From positions 5,319 to 15,705 of the forward strand of contig NVVT01000016.1 in assembly GCA_002733465.1 (NCBI GenBank): a DNA stretch of 10,387 bases, in the 5' to 3' direction. The position numbers were made by a program, and so were the translations under genes. Positions 1 through 6,230 of this stretch are shown one piece after another. Within the stretch, counting starts at the first letter, position 1; each line of letters begins with the position of its first letter. The DNA comes from Kangiella sp. Lineage in GTDB: Bacteria > Pseudomonadota > Gammaproteobacteria > Enterobacterales > Kangiellaceae. The notes beneath the pieces are model-generated. The model did no database searches and was not told the origin of the DNA. It saw nothing but the letters and a program-made list of their open reading frames with translations.

Positions 1-179
1 CCAATATATTGAATTTTAATTTGATTAGTTACCAAGTACATGATGGTTTTATTTTTTCTATCGACAACAAAATGTTGCACTGACATAAAAGAAATAAGCT
101 GACTGATCGTGAGAAGAATCGCAATCATTAAGGTGTTTCTGCCAAAAAAGCTTTGAGGCAATAAACTAAAGCCGATCAT
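1..179 (-). CDS. N-terminal fragment of an EnvZ-like membrane sensor histidine kinase (cut by window edge)
   Basis: The reverse strand is open from an ATG at 179-177 to the window edge, giving 59 complete codons and no stop. The product begins MIGFSLLPQSFFGRN and continues into one hydrophobic segment (about residues 16-35), followed by a basic, probably periplasmic stretch (DRKNK) and then LVTNQIK. The pattern 'P-(Q/R)-S-x-F-(A/G)-R, hydrophobic helix' is typical of the N-terminus of EnvZ-type sensor kinases, but no kinase domain is inside the window, so the kinase identity is an inference from the N-terminus alone. Its ATG overlaps the stop of the upstream SCO gene (ATGA, 4 bp), so translation is probably coupled to that of SCO. 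There is no strong Shine-Dalgarno sequence, which fits re-initiation. It could instead be another single-pass N-terminal membrane sensor. Confidence 0.6.
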   Translation of the reverse strand, partial: MIGFSLLPQSFFGRNTLMIAILLTISQLISFMSVQHFVVDRKNKTIMYLVTNQIKIQYI

Positions 180-841
180 AAAAGACTTTCTAGCTCGTTG
201 ACTAAAATTGACTTATCCTGAGATTGTAAGACATCCGATTTTAAAATACCAAAACGTCGGCCTTCTGGATCAACAATAAATATACGTCCTGAGTGATCGA
301 CTGTGTAATAATCACCTTCTTCAGTATTAAGGCTATAGAGACCTCCTAACTGATGAACAACACTATCAACTTGATCTTTTTTACCGCTAATTCCAATAAA
401 ATCATCATGGAAATTATCTAAATAAGCTTTCATTCTTTCCGGCGTATCGCGCATAGGATCAACCGAGAAAAAGATAAACTGGAAGTTGTTTCTAAGGTCT
501 TTGCTTAATGCTTGATATAAATGGGTTAAGTCATTTAAAGTATTTGGGCAGACATCTGGACAATTGGTGTAACCAATAAAAATTAAATTCCATTTATTTT
601 TAAAATTTGATTTAGTGAATTTTTGTTGATTAAAATCCCACAACTCAAACTCTAACAAATCCTTTTTTTTAGGATAAACCAACAGTGTTTTAAGCTGATC
701 GTTGATACTCTCTTTCTTGCCCGTAACTGTTAGTGACTCAGTATTTTCACTTTGTTTAAATTGTTTTAATATTTCTGCATTAACAAAATAGCCAATAACA
801 ATGACGGCAACTATTAGTAAATAAGGTGTGATTTTTTTCAT
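176..841 (-). CDS. SCO1/SenC family copper metallochaperone for CuA assembly
   Basis: This is a 221-residue SCO/SenC protein. It has an N-terminal signal anchor (about residues 5-22) and a periplasmic thioredoxin-like domain with the copper-binding motif CPDVCP (C94 and C98). The conserved distal histidine, H183, sits in VDHSGRIFIVDPEG. All three copper ligands of the family are therefore present. SCO proteins bind copper and deliver it to, or reduce the cysteines of, the CuA site of cytochrome oxidase subunit II; the CoxB encoded upstream in the same cluster has a complete CuA site and is the expected client. The start lies 20 bp after the ctaB stop without an obvious Shine-Dalgarno sequence, so expression likely depends on the operon. 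The stop overlaps the ATG of the next gene, a putative sensor kinase. Length and motifs are normal for the family. Confidence 0.95.
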   Translation of the reverse strand: MKKITPYLLIVAVIVIGYFVNAEILKQFKQSENTESLTVTGKKESINDQLKTLLVYPKKKDLLEFELWDFNQQKFTKSNFKNKWNLIFIGYTNCPDVCPNTLNDLTHLYQALSKDLRNNFQFIFFSVDPMRDTPERMKAYLDNFHDDFIGISGKKDQVDSVVHQLGGLYSLNTEEGDYYTVDHSGRIFIVDPEGRRFGILKSDVLQSQDKSILVNELESLL

Positions 842-861
842 ATTAGTACTAAATAAGTTAA

Positions 862-1767
862 TTAAAAAAAGTAATAGTGATCAACAAGTAAGGCGACAAA
901 TATCAATAAAAGATATTGAATAGAATACTTAAACGTATCCATTGCCAATGCTCGATCATCGGATAATTTTAGTCTTATTGCGTAAACTAAAAATATTAAG
1001 CCCAAGATAGTTGACGAAACTAAATAGATAAGTCCCGACATGTGTACAAGATAAGGTAATAGGCCTGCAAAAATCAAAAGAATTGTGTAAAGAATTATGT
1101 TGGTTTTGGTAAAATCAATCCCATGGGTCACCGGTAACATTGGAATATTCGCTTTTGCGTATTCATCTCTTCTAAAAATCGCCAGCGCCCAAAAGTGTGG
1201 AGGCGTCCAAACAAAAACAATTAACACCAATAACAACGCGTGCGGGTGAATTTCACCACTGCCGCCGGTGACCGAAGTCCAACCTAATAATGGTGGTATA
1301 GCCCCGCTTAAGCCACCTATAACTATATTTTGGGGAGTCGCACGCTTTAGGTACATGGTATAAACAAATGCATATCCCACTAAGCCAAAAACGGTTAATA
1401 TCGCGGTTAAAGGGTTAATATAAAAATAGAGTGTTAAAAGCGAACTAATTGATAAAAATGCCGCAAATAAAATCGCCTGTTTATCGCTAATTTTTCCTGT
1501 AGCAACCGGTCTTTTATGAGTTCTAGCCATTATTGAATCGATTTTTTGGTCAACAATATGATTGACCACCGCCGCGCCACCCGAAGCAAATCCAATACCG
1601 ATAGTCGCCACAATCAAAACATCTAATGGCACCATTCCTGGCGTTGCCATAAACATTCCAACAACCGCCGTTATTAAGAGCAAAAAAACCACTTTCGGCT
1701 TGGTTAATTCCAGATAGTCTTTCCAACCTGCTTTTTCGTTTGTTTTATTGATTGTTTGTTCATTCAT
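862..1767 (-). CDS. ctaB: Protoheme IX farnesyltransferase (heme O synthase)
   Basis: This 301-residue polytopic membrane protein belongs to the UbiA-type prenyltransferase superfamily. It transfers a farnesyl group from farnesyl diphosphate to heme B, giving heme O. The N-terminal LTKPKV (residues 21-26) is characteristic. The first aspartate-rich motif is N69-x3-D73-x3-D77, followed by MARTHKRP (80-87). The family signature WTPPHFW (187-193) and the following DEYAKANIPMLP (201-212) are intact. About nine hydrophobic helices can be seen. ATG is used as start, 3 bp after the ctaA stop, with a purine-rich GAAGAG within the end of ctaA as a possible ribosome binding site. It lies between ctaA, which uses its product, and SCO. 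The symbol ctaB (also cyoE in quinol oxidase operons) is chosen from the aa3-oxidase context. Confidence 0.96.
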   Translation of the reverse strand: MNEQTINKTNEKAGWKDYLELTKPKVVFLLLITAVVGMFMATPGMVPLDVLIVATIGIGFASGGAAVVNHIVDQKIDSIMARTHKRPVATGKISDKQAILFAAFLSISSLLTLYFYINPLTAILTVFGLVGYAFVYTMYLKRATPQNIVIGGLSGAIPPLLGWTSVTGGSGEIHPHALLLVLIVFVWTPPHFWALAIFRRDEYAKANIPMLPVTHGIDFTKTNIILYTILLIFAGLLPYLVHMSGLIYLVSSTILGLIFLVYAIRLKLSDDRALAMDTFKYSIQYLLLIFVALLVDHYYFF

Positions 1768-1770
1768 TTT

Positions 1771-2805
1771 CTAATTCTCTTCAACACTTAAGCTATCAGC
1801 TATAGTTTTTCTAGATTGTAAAAGGTTGGTTAGTAATAAAACGACAGTCAAAAGCAAAATTGCACCGACGCCGTTATGAGCAACTGCGTTAAATAGCGGA
1901 AGTTGGAAAGTTATATTAAAAATACCCAAACAAATTTGAATCACTAATAAAATAGAAATTAAATGTCCGAATTTTTTTAGTATTAAATGTTCTTTTTGGC
2001 GGATCAATTTAAAACTCAAAAATACTAAAACTAGTGTGGTAATAATTGCGCCAATACGATGCGACACGTGAATAGCAATTCGACTTGCAGAATCTAGGAT
2101 TCCAAATTCATAATTATCTGCGCCATGCCCCCAAACAGTAAAGCCGGTTATGAAATTACTATTGGCAAACCAGTCACCTTGGCAAATTGGAAGCTCAAAA
2201 CAAACAGTGGCGGCATAGTTTGCCGAAGTCCAACCACCTAAGACAATTTGCAAAGCTAAAACTATCAAGGAGAATACGGTCAACCTAGTAAAACTTTCTT
2301 TTCCGCTAGTTGAAATAGCCGAGCGAAATTCTGTTGCGTAACGCCAACTTAAGGAAGCAAGTAAAACCAAGGTGCTTATTCCTCCCATTAAATGGGACAT
2401 GACAATGCCTGGGTGAAGTTTCATGGTGACTGTCCACATTCCTAATGCCGCTTGAAAAATCACTAAAATTAAGAGACCAAAAGAGTGTGCTCTGGTTGGT
2501 TTATTCTCAGATTTCAAACTCAACAAAGCAAGCGCTAACACGAACAAACCAAGCGTTCCGGCAAAGTAACGATGAACCATTTCTGGCCAAGCTTTTTCAA
2601 ATTGATAAGGTTGATCAGGATAAGCATTATTGGCAATCTGAATATCTTGGTTTTCCGTTGGGATAATTGAAAAACCGTAACATCCTGGCCAATCTGGACA
2701 GCCAAGACCCGCGTGCGAAAGCCGGGTAAAGGCACCCAATAATACCACCACTAACGCTAGAGCGGTTGCGGCGATAGCCAGTTTTTTAGTCATACTTTGA
2801 TTCAT
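1771..2805 (-). CDS. ctaA: Heme A synthase (COX15/CtaA family)
   Basis: This 344-residue integral membrane protein of the COX15/CtaA family oxidises the C8 methyl group of heme O to the formyl group of heme A. It shows the expected internal two-fold layout of about eight helices. Heme-ligand histidines can be seen in EMVHRYFAG (H78), H131/H137 (KLHPGIVMSH), HVSHRIG (H249) and AVAHNG (H310). Two periplasmic cysteine pairs are present, C36/C42 in GCPDWPGC and C202/C208 in CFELPIC, as in the cysteine-containing class typified by Bacillus CtaA; alphaproteobacterial homologues usually lack them. The start is the first ATG, with a weak GGAT upstream; a second ATG at codon 5 is possible. It precedes ctaB by 3 bp, so the two heme A pathway enzymes are tightly linked. 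No defect is visible. Confidence 0.95.
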   Translation of the reverse strand: MNQSMTKKLAIAATALALVVVLLGAFTRLSHAGLGCPDWPGCYGFSIIPTENQDIQIANNAYPDQPYQFEKAWPEMVHRYFAGTLGLFVLALALLSLKSENKPTRAHSFGLLILVIFQAALGMWTVTMKLHPGIVMSHLMGGISTLVLLASLSWRYATEFRSAISTSGKESFTRLTVFSLIVLALQIVLGGWTSANYAATVCFELPICQGDWFANSNFITGFTVWGHGADNYEFGILDSASRIAIHVSHRIGAIITTLVLVFLSFKLIRQKEHLILKKFGHLISILLVIQICLGIFNITFQLPLFNAVAHNGVGAILLLTVVLLLTNLLQSRKTIADSLSVEEN

Positions 2806-2849
2806 TTTTCTATCTAATCCAATCTTTAATCTGATCTTTAAATAAGCCT

Positions 2850-3494
2850 TTAACCTAGTCTGGAATATTTATACAAATGCAAGATATCCTTTCTTAATTT
2901 TTTGCCTAATATAGGCGCATCGTTTTTATCTTTAATAAATGGATAGCGCATAAAAATATTGCCCAGCGGATCAACTAAATAGATATAATTTGCTTCTAAA
3001 TCGTGCGTCGGTTTATTTTGAGATTCTCTCAACGCTTTAACACCATTAGAAGTAAATTCACTGGCGGCGTGAGGAAATTCATTTTTGTATCCGACAAAAC
3101 CCGTTGGTAAAATTGCCAATTCTTTAATCCGCGATGCTTCTTTACCTAATCCAACAAAAATTTGATTAACCGTATAAAGATTCAATTCTGCGCAAACTTC
3201 ATTACACGTTTCCGGATCTATCGGTACAATCCACCAGTAAAGTGTTTCGAATTCTTTTCCGCTTATTTTTTTACCATTTTGTCTAATAAAATCATAATCT
3301 TCCACATCAGTGATTAACTCAGAATTGATCAGTTCTCCTTTTGCACCGCCAGAGCCTGAAAGCCAATTACCAAAATAAGCTGCATACGCAAGCGCTACTG
3401 GGGTTATAAACATCACAAAAAGTAAAATCAAAGTTTTACGATTCTTCTTTAAATTTTTCTGCTTGGTTGTGTTTATTTCTTCATTAGAATCCAA
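2850..3494 (-). CDS. Membrane-anchored Sco-like thioredoxin-fold protein with degenerate copper site
   Basis: This 214-residue protein has a basic, hydrophilic N-terminus, one transmembrane helix (about residues 22-42) and a periplasmic domain. I do not know an established name; similar unnamed proteins sit between SURF1 and ctaA in other gammaproteobacterial oxidase clusters. The domain looks like a diverged relative of SCO. TCNEVC (C97 and C101) keeps the CxxxC spacing, and YIYLVDPLGN (170-179) matches IFIVDPEGR of the SCO in this window. The residue aligned with the SCO histidine is E167, but H164 lies three positions earlier. A role in CuA or oxidase assembly is inferred from fold and context only. 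The start is TTG: no in-frame ATG precedes the helix, an in-frame TAA lies just upstream, and a good AAGAGGA ribosome binding site is 7 nt away. It begins 28 bp after the SURF1 stop. Confidence 0.85.
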   Translation of the reverse strand: MDSNEEINTTKQKNLKKNRKTLILLFVMFITPVALAYAAYFGNWLSGSGGAKGELINSELITDVEDYDFIRQNGKKISGKEFETLYWWIVPIDPETCNEVCAELNLYTVNQIFVGLGKEASRIKELAILPTGFVGYKNEFPHAASEFTSNGVKALRESQNKPTHDLEANYIYLVDPLGNIFMRYPFIKDKNDAPILGKKLRKDILHLYKYSRLG

Positions 3495-3501
3495 AAGAAA
3501 A

Positions 3502-3508
3502 TCCTCTT
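3502..3508 (-). promoter_or_regulatory. Ribosome binding site that fixes the TTG start of the Sco-like gene
   Basis: AAGAGGA on the reverse strand sits 7 nt before the TTG at 3494-3492. An in-frame stop codon lies immediately upstream, so no longer product is possible and the TTG is the best-supported start. Confidence 0.7.
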
Positions 3509-3522
3509 ATTTAATTCAGTAT

Positions 3523-4269
3523 TTAACTCGTTTTTCGCTTAGTAGCGGCAACGATGCTCACGATCAATAAAGTAAAAGCCAGAGCAAACCATTGGAATGC
3601 ATAAGCTAAATGTTTTTCTGGCTTCATACTGATCCATTGCCAGTCAATATTAAAACCGCTATTTTGATTTTTGTCTAACCTAATAATAAAAGGTTCAATG
3701 GTTTCGCCAAGCTTTTCTTCCAATTTTTTAAAAACATGAACATCCATTACTGGCAATCTATACACTTGATCATATTGCTCGATTTCTGCTTTCGCGGACA
3801 AAATATCTTGGTTAAGCGGATAAATTCGACCTAGCACTAACCAATCAAAAGGCGGATTGGTCACTTTTGGCAGATTTTTTCGATTGGCTTTTGCGCTAAC
3901 CCACCCTCTATTAACAAAGACTTTTTTACCTGTTGATTTTTCCGTCACCAAATTAAGAACGTGATAACCTAATTCGCCATTTTGAATTTTATTTTCAATT
4001 AGGTAAGTATTATCATCACTCAAAAAAGCTTCAAATTTAATTGGCATAAATTGCTTTAAATCTTCTGAAGTAATCTTTGAAAAATCAGTGAGCAATTGGT
4101 TAGCGCTAGAATCTAGCTGTACCATTCTTTGTTTTTTTTCTTTTGCACGGTCTAACTGCCAGTATCCTAATTCATTAAGCAGAGTTTGCATTAACAAAAA
4201 TAGGATAAAGAGCCAAACGTTAATATTAACTTGGTAATTTCCTAAAGAATATGAAATAGAGTGGCGCAA
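3523..4269 (-). CDS. SURF1 family cytochrome oxidase assembly protein
   Basis: This 248-residue protein has the SURF1 layout: one helix near each end (about residues 17-32 and 222-241) with a large periplasmic domain between. Family motifs are visible: LGYWQLDRAKEK (34-45) after the first helix, FVNRGWV (118-124) in the middle, and MKPEKHLAYAFQWFALA (215-231) entering the second helix. SURF1/Shy1 proteins bind heme A and promote its insertion into subunit I, which fits the nearby ctaA and coxA. The start appears to be TTG at 4269-4267: it directly follows an in-frame TAA and the next in-frame ATG is codon 28, inside the first helix. The ribosome binding site is weak (TTGAG). It is the first gene of the assembly operon and diverges from the DUF2909 gene. 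Confidence 0.93.
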   Translation of the reverse strand: MRHSISYSLGNYQVNINVWLFILFLLMQTLLNELGYWQLDRAKEKKQRMVQLDSSANQLLTDFSKITSEDLKQFMPIKFEAFLSDDNTYLIENKIQNGELGYHVLNLVTEKSTGKKVFVNRGWVSAKANRKNLPKVTNPPFDWLVLGRIYPLNQDILSAKAEIEQYDQVYRLPVMDVHVFKKLEEKLGETIEPFIIRLDKNQNSGFNIDWQWISMKPEKHLAYAFQWFALAFTLLIVSIVAATKRKTS

Positions 4270-4305
4270 TTAAAACTCAACTAGCAATTATTTTATAAGG
4301 CGCGT

Positions 4306-4334
4306 ATTCTATCATTATGTCGCCTTTCTACCTA
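4306..4334 (-). promoter_or_regulatory. Possible promoter of the SURF1-ctaA-ctaB-SCO operon
   Basis: In the 124-bp divergent gap between SURF1 and the DUF2909 gene, the reverse strand has TAGAAT (one mismatch to the -10 consensus, 4311-4306) 17 bp from a poor -35, TAGGTA (4334-4329). A 6-bp inverted repeat, AAGGCG at 4297-4302 and CGCCTT at 4321-4326, brackets the -10 element and could be an operator. The call rests on position plus a moderate -10 match and is tentative. I found no convincing plus-strand promoter for the DUF2909 gene. Confidence 0.3.
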
Positions 4335-4393
4335 GAAGCTTGTCTGAAAAAGCCATTAGCCAATTCACTCTAATTTACAGGAAAACTCTATAA

Positions 4394-4615
4394 ATGCTGT
4401 TTAAATCATTAATCGTTGTTGTCATGCTCGCAATACTTTTCACTTTATTTAGGGCTTTGTATTTTTTAGCTACCGGAAAAAAAGATTCGAATAAAACGGT
4501 CAATAGCTTGAGTTGGAGGATCGGCCTATCTATTTCTCTATTCCTATTAATATTGCTGGGCAATTATTTTGGTTGGATTGAGCCTCATGGTTTGCCAATG
4601 GTTAAACCTGAATAA
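4394..4615 (+). CDS. DUF2909 family twin-transmembrane small protein
   Basis: This small 73-residue protein has two transmembrane helices (about residues 4-27 and 42-61) joined by a short polar loop, and a C-terminal FGWIEPHGLP motif. The pattern 'SLSWRIGLSxxLF' followed by 'GW-I-x-PHG' matches the DUF2909 family, common in gammaproteobacteria beside the cytochrome oxidase genes. Its function is unknown to me; the conserved location suggests a membrane role linked to the oxidase, perhaps as an accessory or assembly subunit. It is the only plus-strand gene here, diverging from SURF1 and converging on coxC. An AGGA at 4379-4382 lies 11 nt before the ATG as a possible ribosome binding site. An opposite-strand reading frame over the same DNA is regarded as a shadow. 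Confidence 0.85.
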   Translation: MLFKSLIVVVMLAILFTLFRALYFLATGKKDSNKTVNSLSWRIGLSISLFLLILLGNYFGWIEPHGLPMVKPE

Positions 4616-4653
4616 TTTCGTTATCGAATAAGTCTCGTCTATTCTTGGACATA

Positions 4654-4681
4654 AAAAAACCGAAGCAAGCTTCGGTTTTTT
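4654..4681. terminator. Bidirectional intrinsic terminator between the DUF2909 gene and coxC
   Basis: A 12-bp perfect stem (AAAAAACCGAAG at 4654-4665 with CTTCGGTTTTTT at 4670-4681) closes a CAAG loop. Because the arms start and end in A/T runs, the hairpin is followed by a U tract in either direction. It lies 38 bp after the stop of the plus-strand DUF2909 gene and 16 bp after the stop of minus-strand coxC, so it should end both convergent transcripts. Confidence 0.93.
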
Positions 4682-4697
4682 ATTGATTATTTATCAA

Positions 4698-5600
4698 TTA
4701 CATTAAGTAAACAAAGATAAATAGGAATAACCAAACGACATCAACAAAATGCCAATACCAAGCACCCGCTTCATAAGCAAAATGGTGCTTTGCTGTAAAA
4801 TCGCCCTTTGCACAACGTATTGATAATACGATGATATAAATTGTTCCTAATGTTACATGGAATCCATGAAATCCGGTTAACAAAAAGAAAGTTGAACCGT
4901 AAATCCCGCTACCCATTGTTAAACCCATTTCACCGTAAGCATGATGATATTCAAGAGCTTGAAGGGCTAAAAAGACAATACCTAAAACGGCAGTCAAAAC
5001 GGTGTAGTTCAACAGTGCTTGTCTGTTATTTTCTTTTAAAGCATGATGGGCAATAGTTAAAGTCCATGAGCTAGTTAAAAGAAGAGCGGTATTAATTGCA
5101 GGTAATCCCCATGCGCCCATTCCAGTTGTGGTTGTACCATCTGGCGTAGTGGTTAACGGCCATTGAGGTATAAAGTCAGGCCATAGATACATGTGAGTCG
5201 CAGCATTATTTCCTTCACCACCTAACCAAGGGATAATCAACTGACGAACATATAATAAAGCCCCAAAGAATGCCGCAAAAAACATCACTTCTGAGGCGAT
5301 AAACCAAAGCATACCTTGTTTAAAAGAACGATCCATTTGTGCACTGTATAAACCTTCTACAGATTCTTTAATAACGTCTTTCCACCACCTAAAGAGCATA
5401 TATATCATGACTGCCATTGCACCCATTAATACAAATTTACCCCAACCCGCATCGCCGGTTTCTACAAAATCACCTGATTGCTGAATAAAATTACCAGCAC
5501 CATAGGCAATAAAAAATAATGCTACGGCACCCACAATAGGCCAAGGACTTTGCTCTGGCACGTAGTAACTTTCGTACTTTTCTTCTGTTTCTGTGCTCAT
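4698..5600 (-). CDS. coxC: Cytochrome c oxidase subunit III
   Basis: This 300-residue polytopic subunit III of an aa3-type heme-copper oxidase belongs to the catalytic core with subunits I and II and stabilises proton uptake by subunit I; it carries no redox centre. The frame is open further upstream, to 5675, but the start is placed at ATG 5600-5598. The product then begins MSTETEEKYESYYVP as in homologues, and GGAGA sits 7 nt upstream. The longer form would add 25 atypical polar residues and overlap ctaG. Typical segments are MDRSFKQGMLWFIASEVMFF (89-108), the helix with AHHAL (184-188), EYHHAYGE (217-224), GFHGFHV (243-249) and the C-terminal WYWHFVDVVWLFLF (281-294). It is the last gene of the structural operon, followed by the shared terminator. 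Confidence 0.96.
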   Translation of the reverse strand: MSTETEEKYESYYVPEQSPWPIVGAVALFFIAYGAGNFIQQSGDFVETGDAGWGKFVLMGAMAVMIYMLFRWWKDVIKESVEGLYSAQMDRSFKQGMLWFIASEVMFFAAFFGALLYVRQLIIPWLGGEGNNAATHMYLWPDFIPQWPLTTTPDGTTTTGMGAWGLPAINTALLLTSSWTLTIAHHALKENNRQALLNYTVLTAVLGIVFLALQALEYHHAYGEMGLTMGSGIYGSTFFLLTGFHGFHVTLGTIYIIVLSIRCAKGDFTAKHHFAYEAGAWYWHFVDVVWLFLFIFVYLM

Positions 5601-5606
5601 TTTAAT

Positions 5607-5611
5607 TCTCC
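5607..5611 (-). promoter_or_regulatory. Ribosome binding site deciding the coxC start
   Basis: GGAGA on the reverse strand, about 7 nt before the ATG at 5600, supports this internal start over the longer reading frame beginning at 5675, which would begin inside the 3' end of ctaG. Confidence 0.75.
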
Positions 5612-5649
5612 ATTTAAACGAATCAAATCGTTTACAATTGTCATTCGTC

Positions 5650-6204
5650 TTATTTGGTCCCCACGGATTCAGCATATACCGAATCTGTGATATTAAATAA
5701 CTGGTAAGATAAAGTTAATCGAGTGATATCTTCTGGAATATCCGCATCAATAAAAAACTTCATTGGCATTTCAATTTCTTCTCCTGCCAATAAGGTTTGC
5801 TGATCAAAGCAAAAGCACTCGGTTTTATTCAAATAAAGAGCCGCTTTACCCGGCGATACGCTAGGTACCGACTGCCCAACAATATCAAATTTTGAAGTGT
5901 TTTTAGCGTAAAAAATTACTTCATTAAGTTCGCCCGGGTGAACGTCAATTGATCTAAGTCGAGACTCAAACTTCCAAGGCATTCCACGATTAATATTAGT
6001 TAAAAACTCTACCGTAACAACACGACTCTTATCAATATCGACATTTTGATACAATGCTTGACCTCGTGTTTTACCATTAATACCGGTGATATCACAAAAG
6101 ACGTTGTAAAGAGGCACTAAAGCAAACGCAAATAGAAACATACCACCAACGATCCCAATCAATCGCCTGATCAGTTTCTTATTTTCTTGCGCTTGCTCAG
6201 TCAT
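5650..6204 (-). CDS. ctaG: CtaG/Cox11 family copper chaperone for CuB assembly
   Basis: This 184-residue Cox11/CtaG protein has a short cytoplasmic N-terminus, one transmembrane helix (about residues 13-32) and a periplasmic immunoglobulin-like copper-binding domain. The helix is followed by PLYNVFCDITG with the conserved C37. The hallmark CFCF (C130 and C132) lies in NKTECFCFDQQTLLAGE, and the C-terminal ITRLTLSYQLF is typical. The family delivers Cu(I) to the CuB site of subunit I, fitting its position directly after coxA and before coxC. It starts 26 bp after the coxA stop with an AGGA about 10 nt upstream. In some genomes the name ctaG also denotes an unrelated caa3-assembly family; here the Cox11 family is meant. 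Confidence 0.96.
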   Translation of the reverse strand: MTEQAQENKKLIRRLIGIVGGMFLFAFALVPLYNVFCDITGINGKTRGQALYQNVDIDKSRVVTVEFLTNINRGMPWKFESRLRSIDVHPGELNEVIFYAKNTSKFDIVGQSVPSVSPGKAALYLNKTECFCFDQQTLLAGEEIEMPMKFFIDADIPEDITRLTLSYQLFNITDSVYAESVGTK

Positions 6205-6230
6205 TGACTTATTTTCCTAATCGACTCTAA

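Noticed and set aside
2445..2735. Overlapping frames inside ctaA on both strands
   Set aside because: CtaA is intact with all expected motifs across this stretch, so these frames are shadows.
4375..4563. 62-codon minus-strand reading frame opposite the DUF2909 gene
   Set aside because: It overlaps a recognisable family on the plus strand, has no ribosome binding site that I can see, and its sequence shows no family features.
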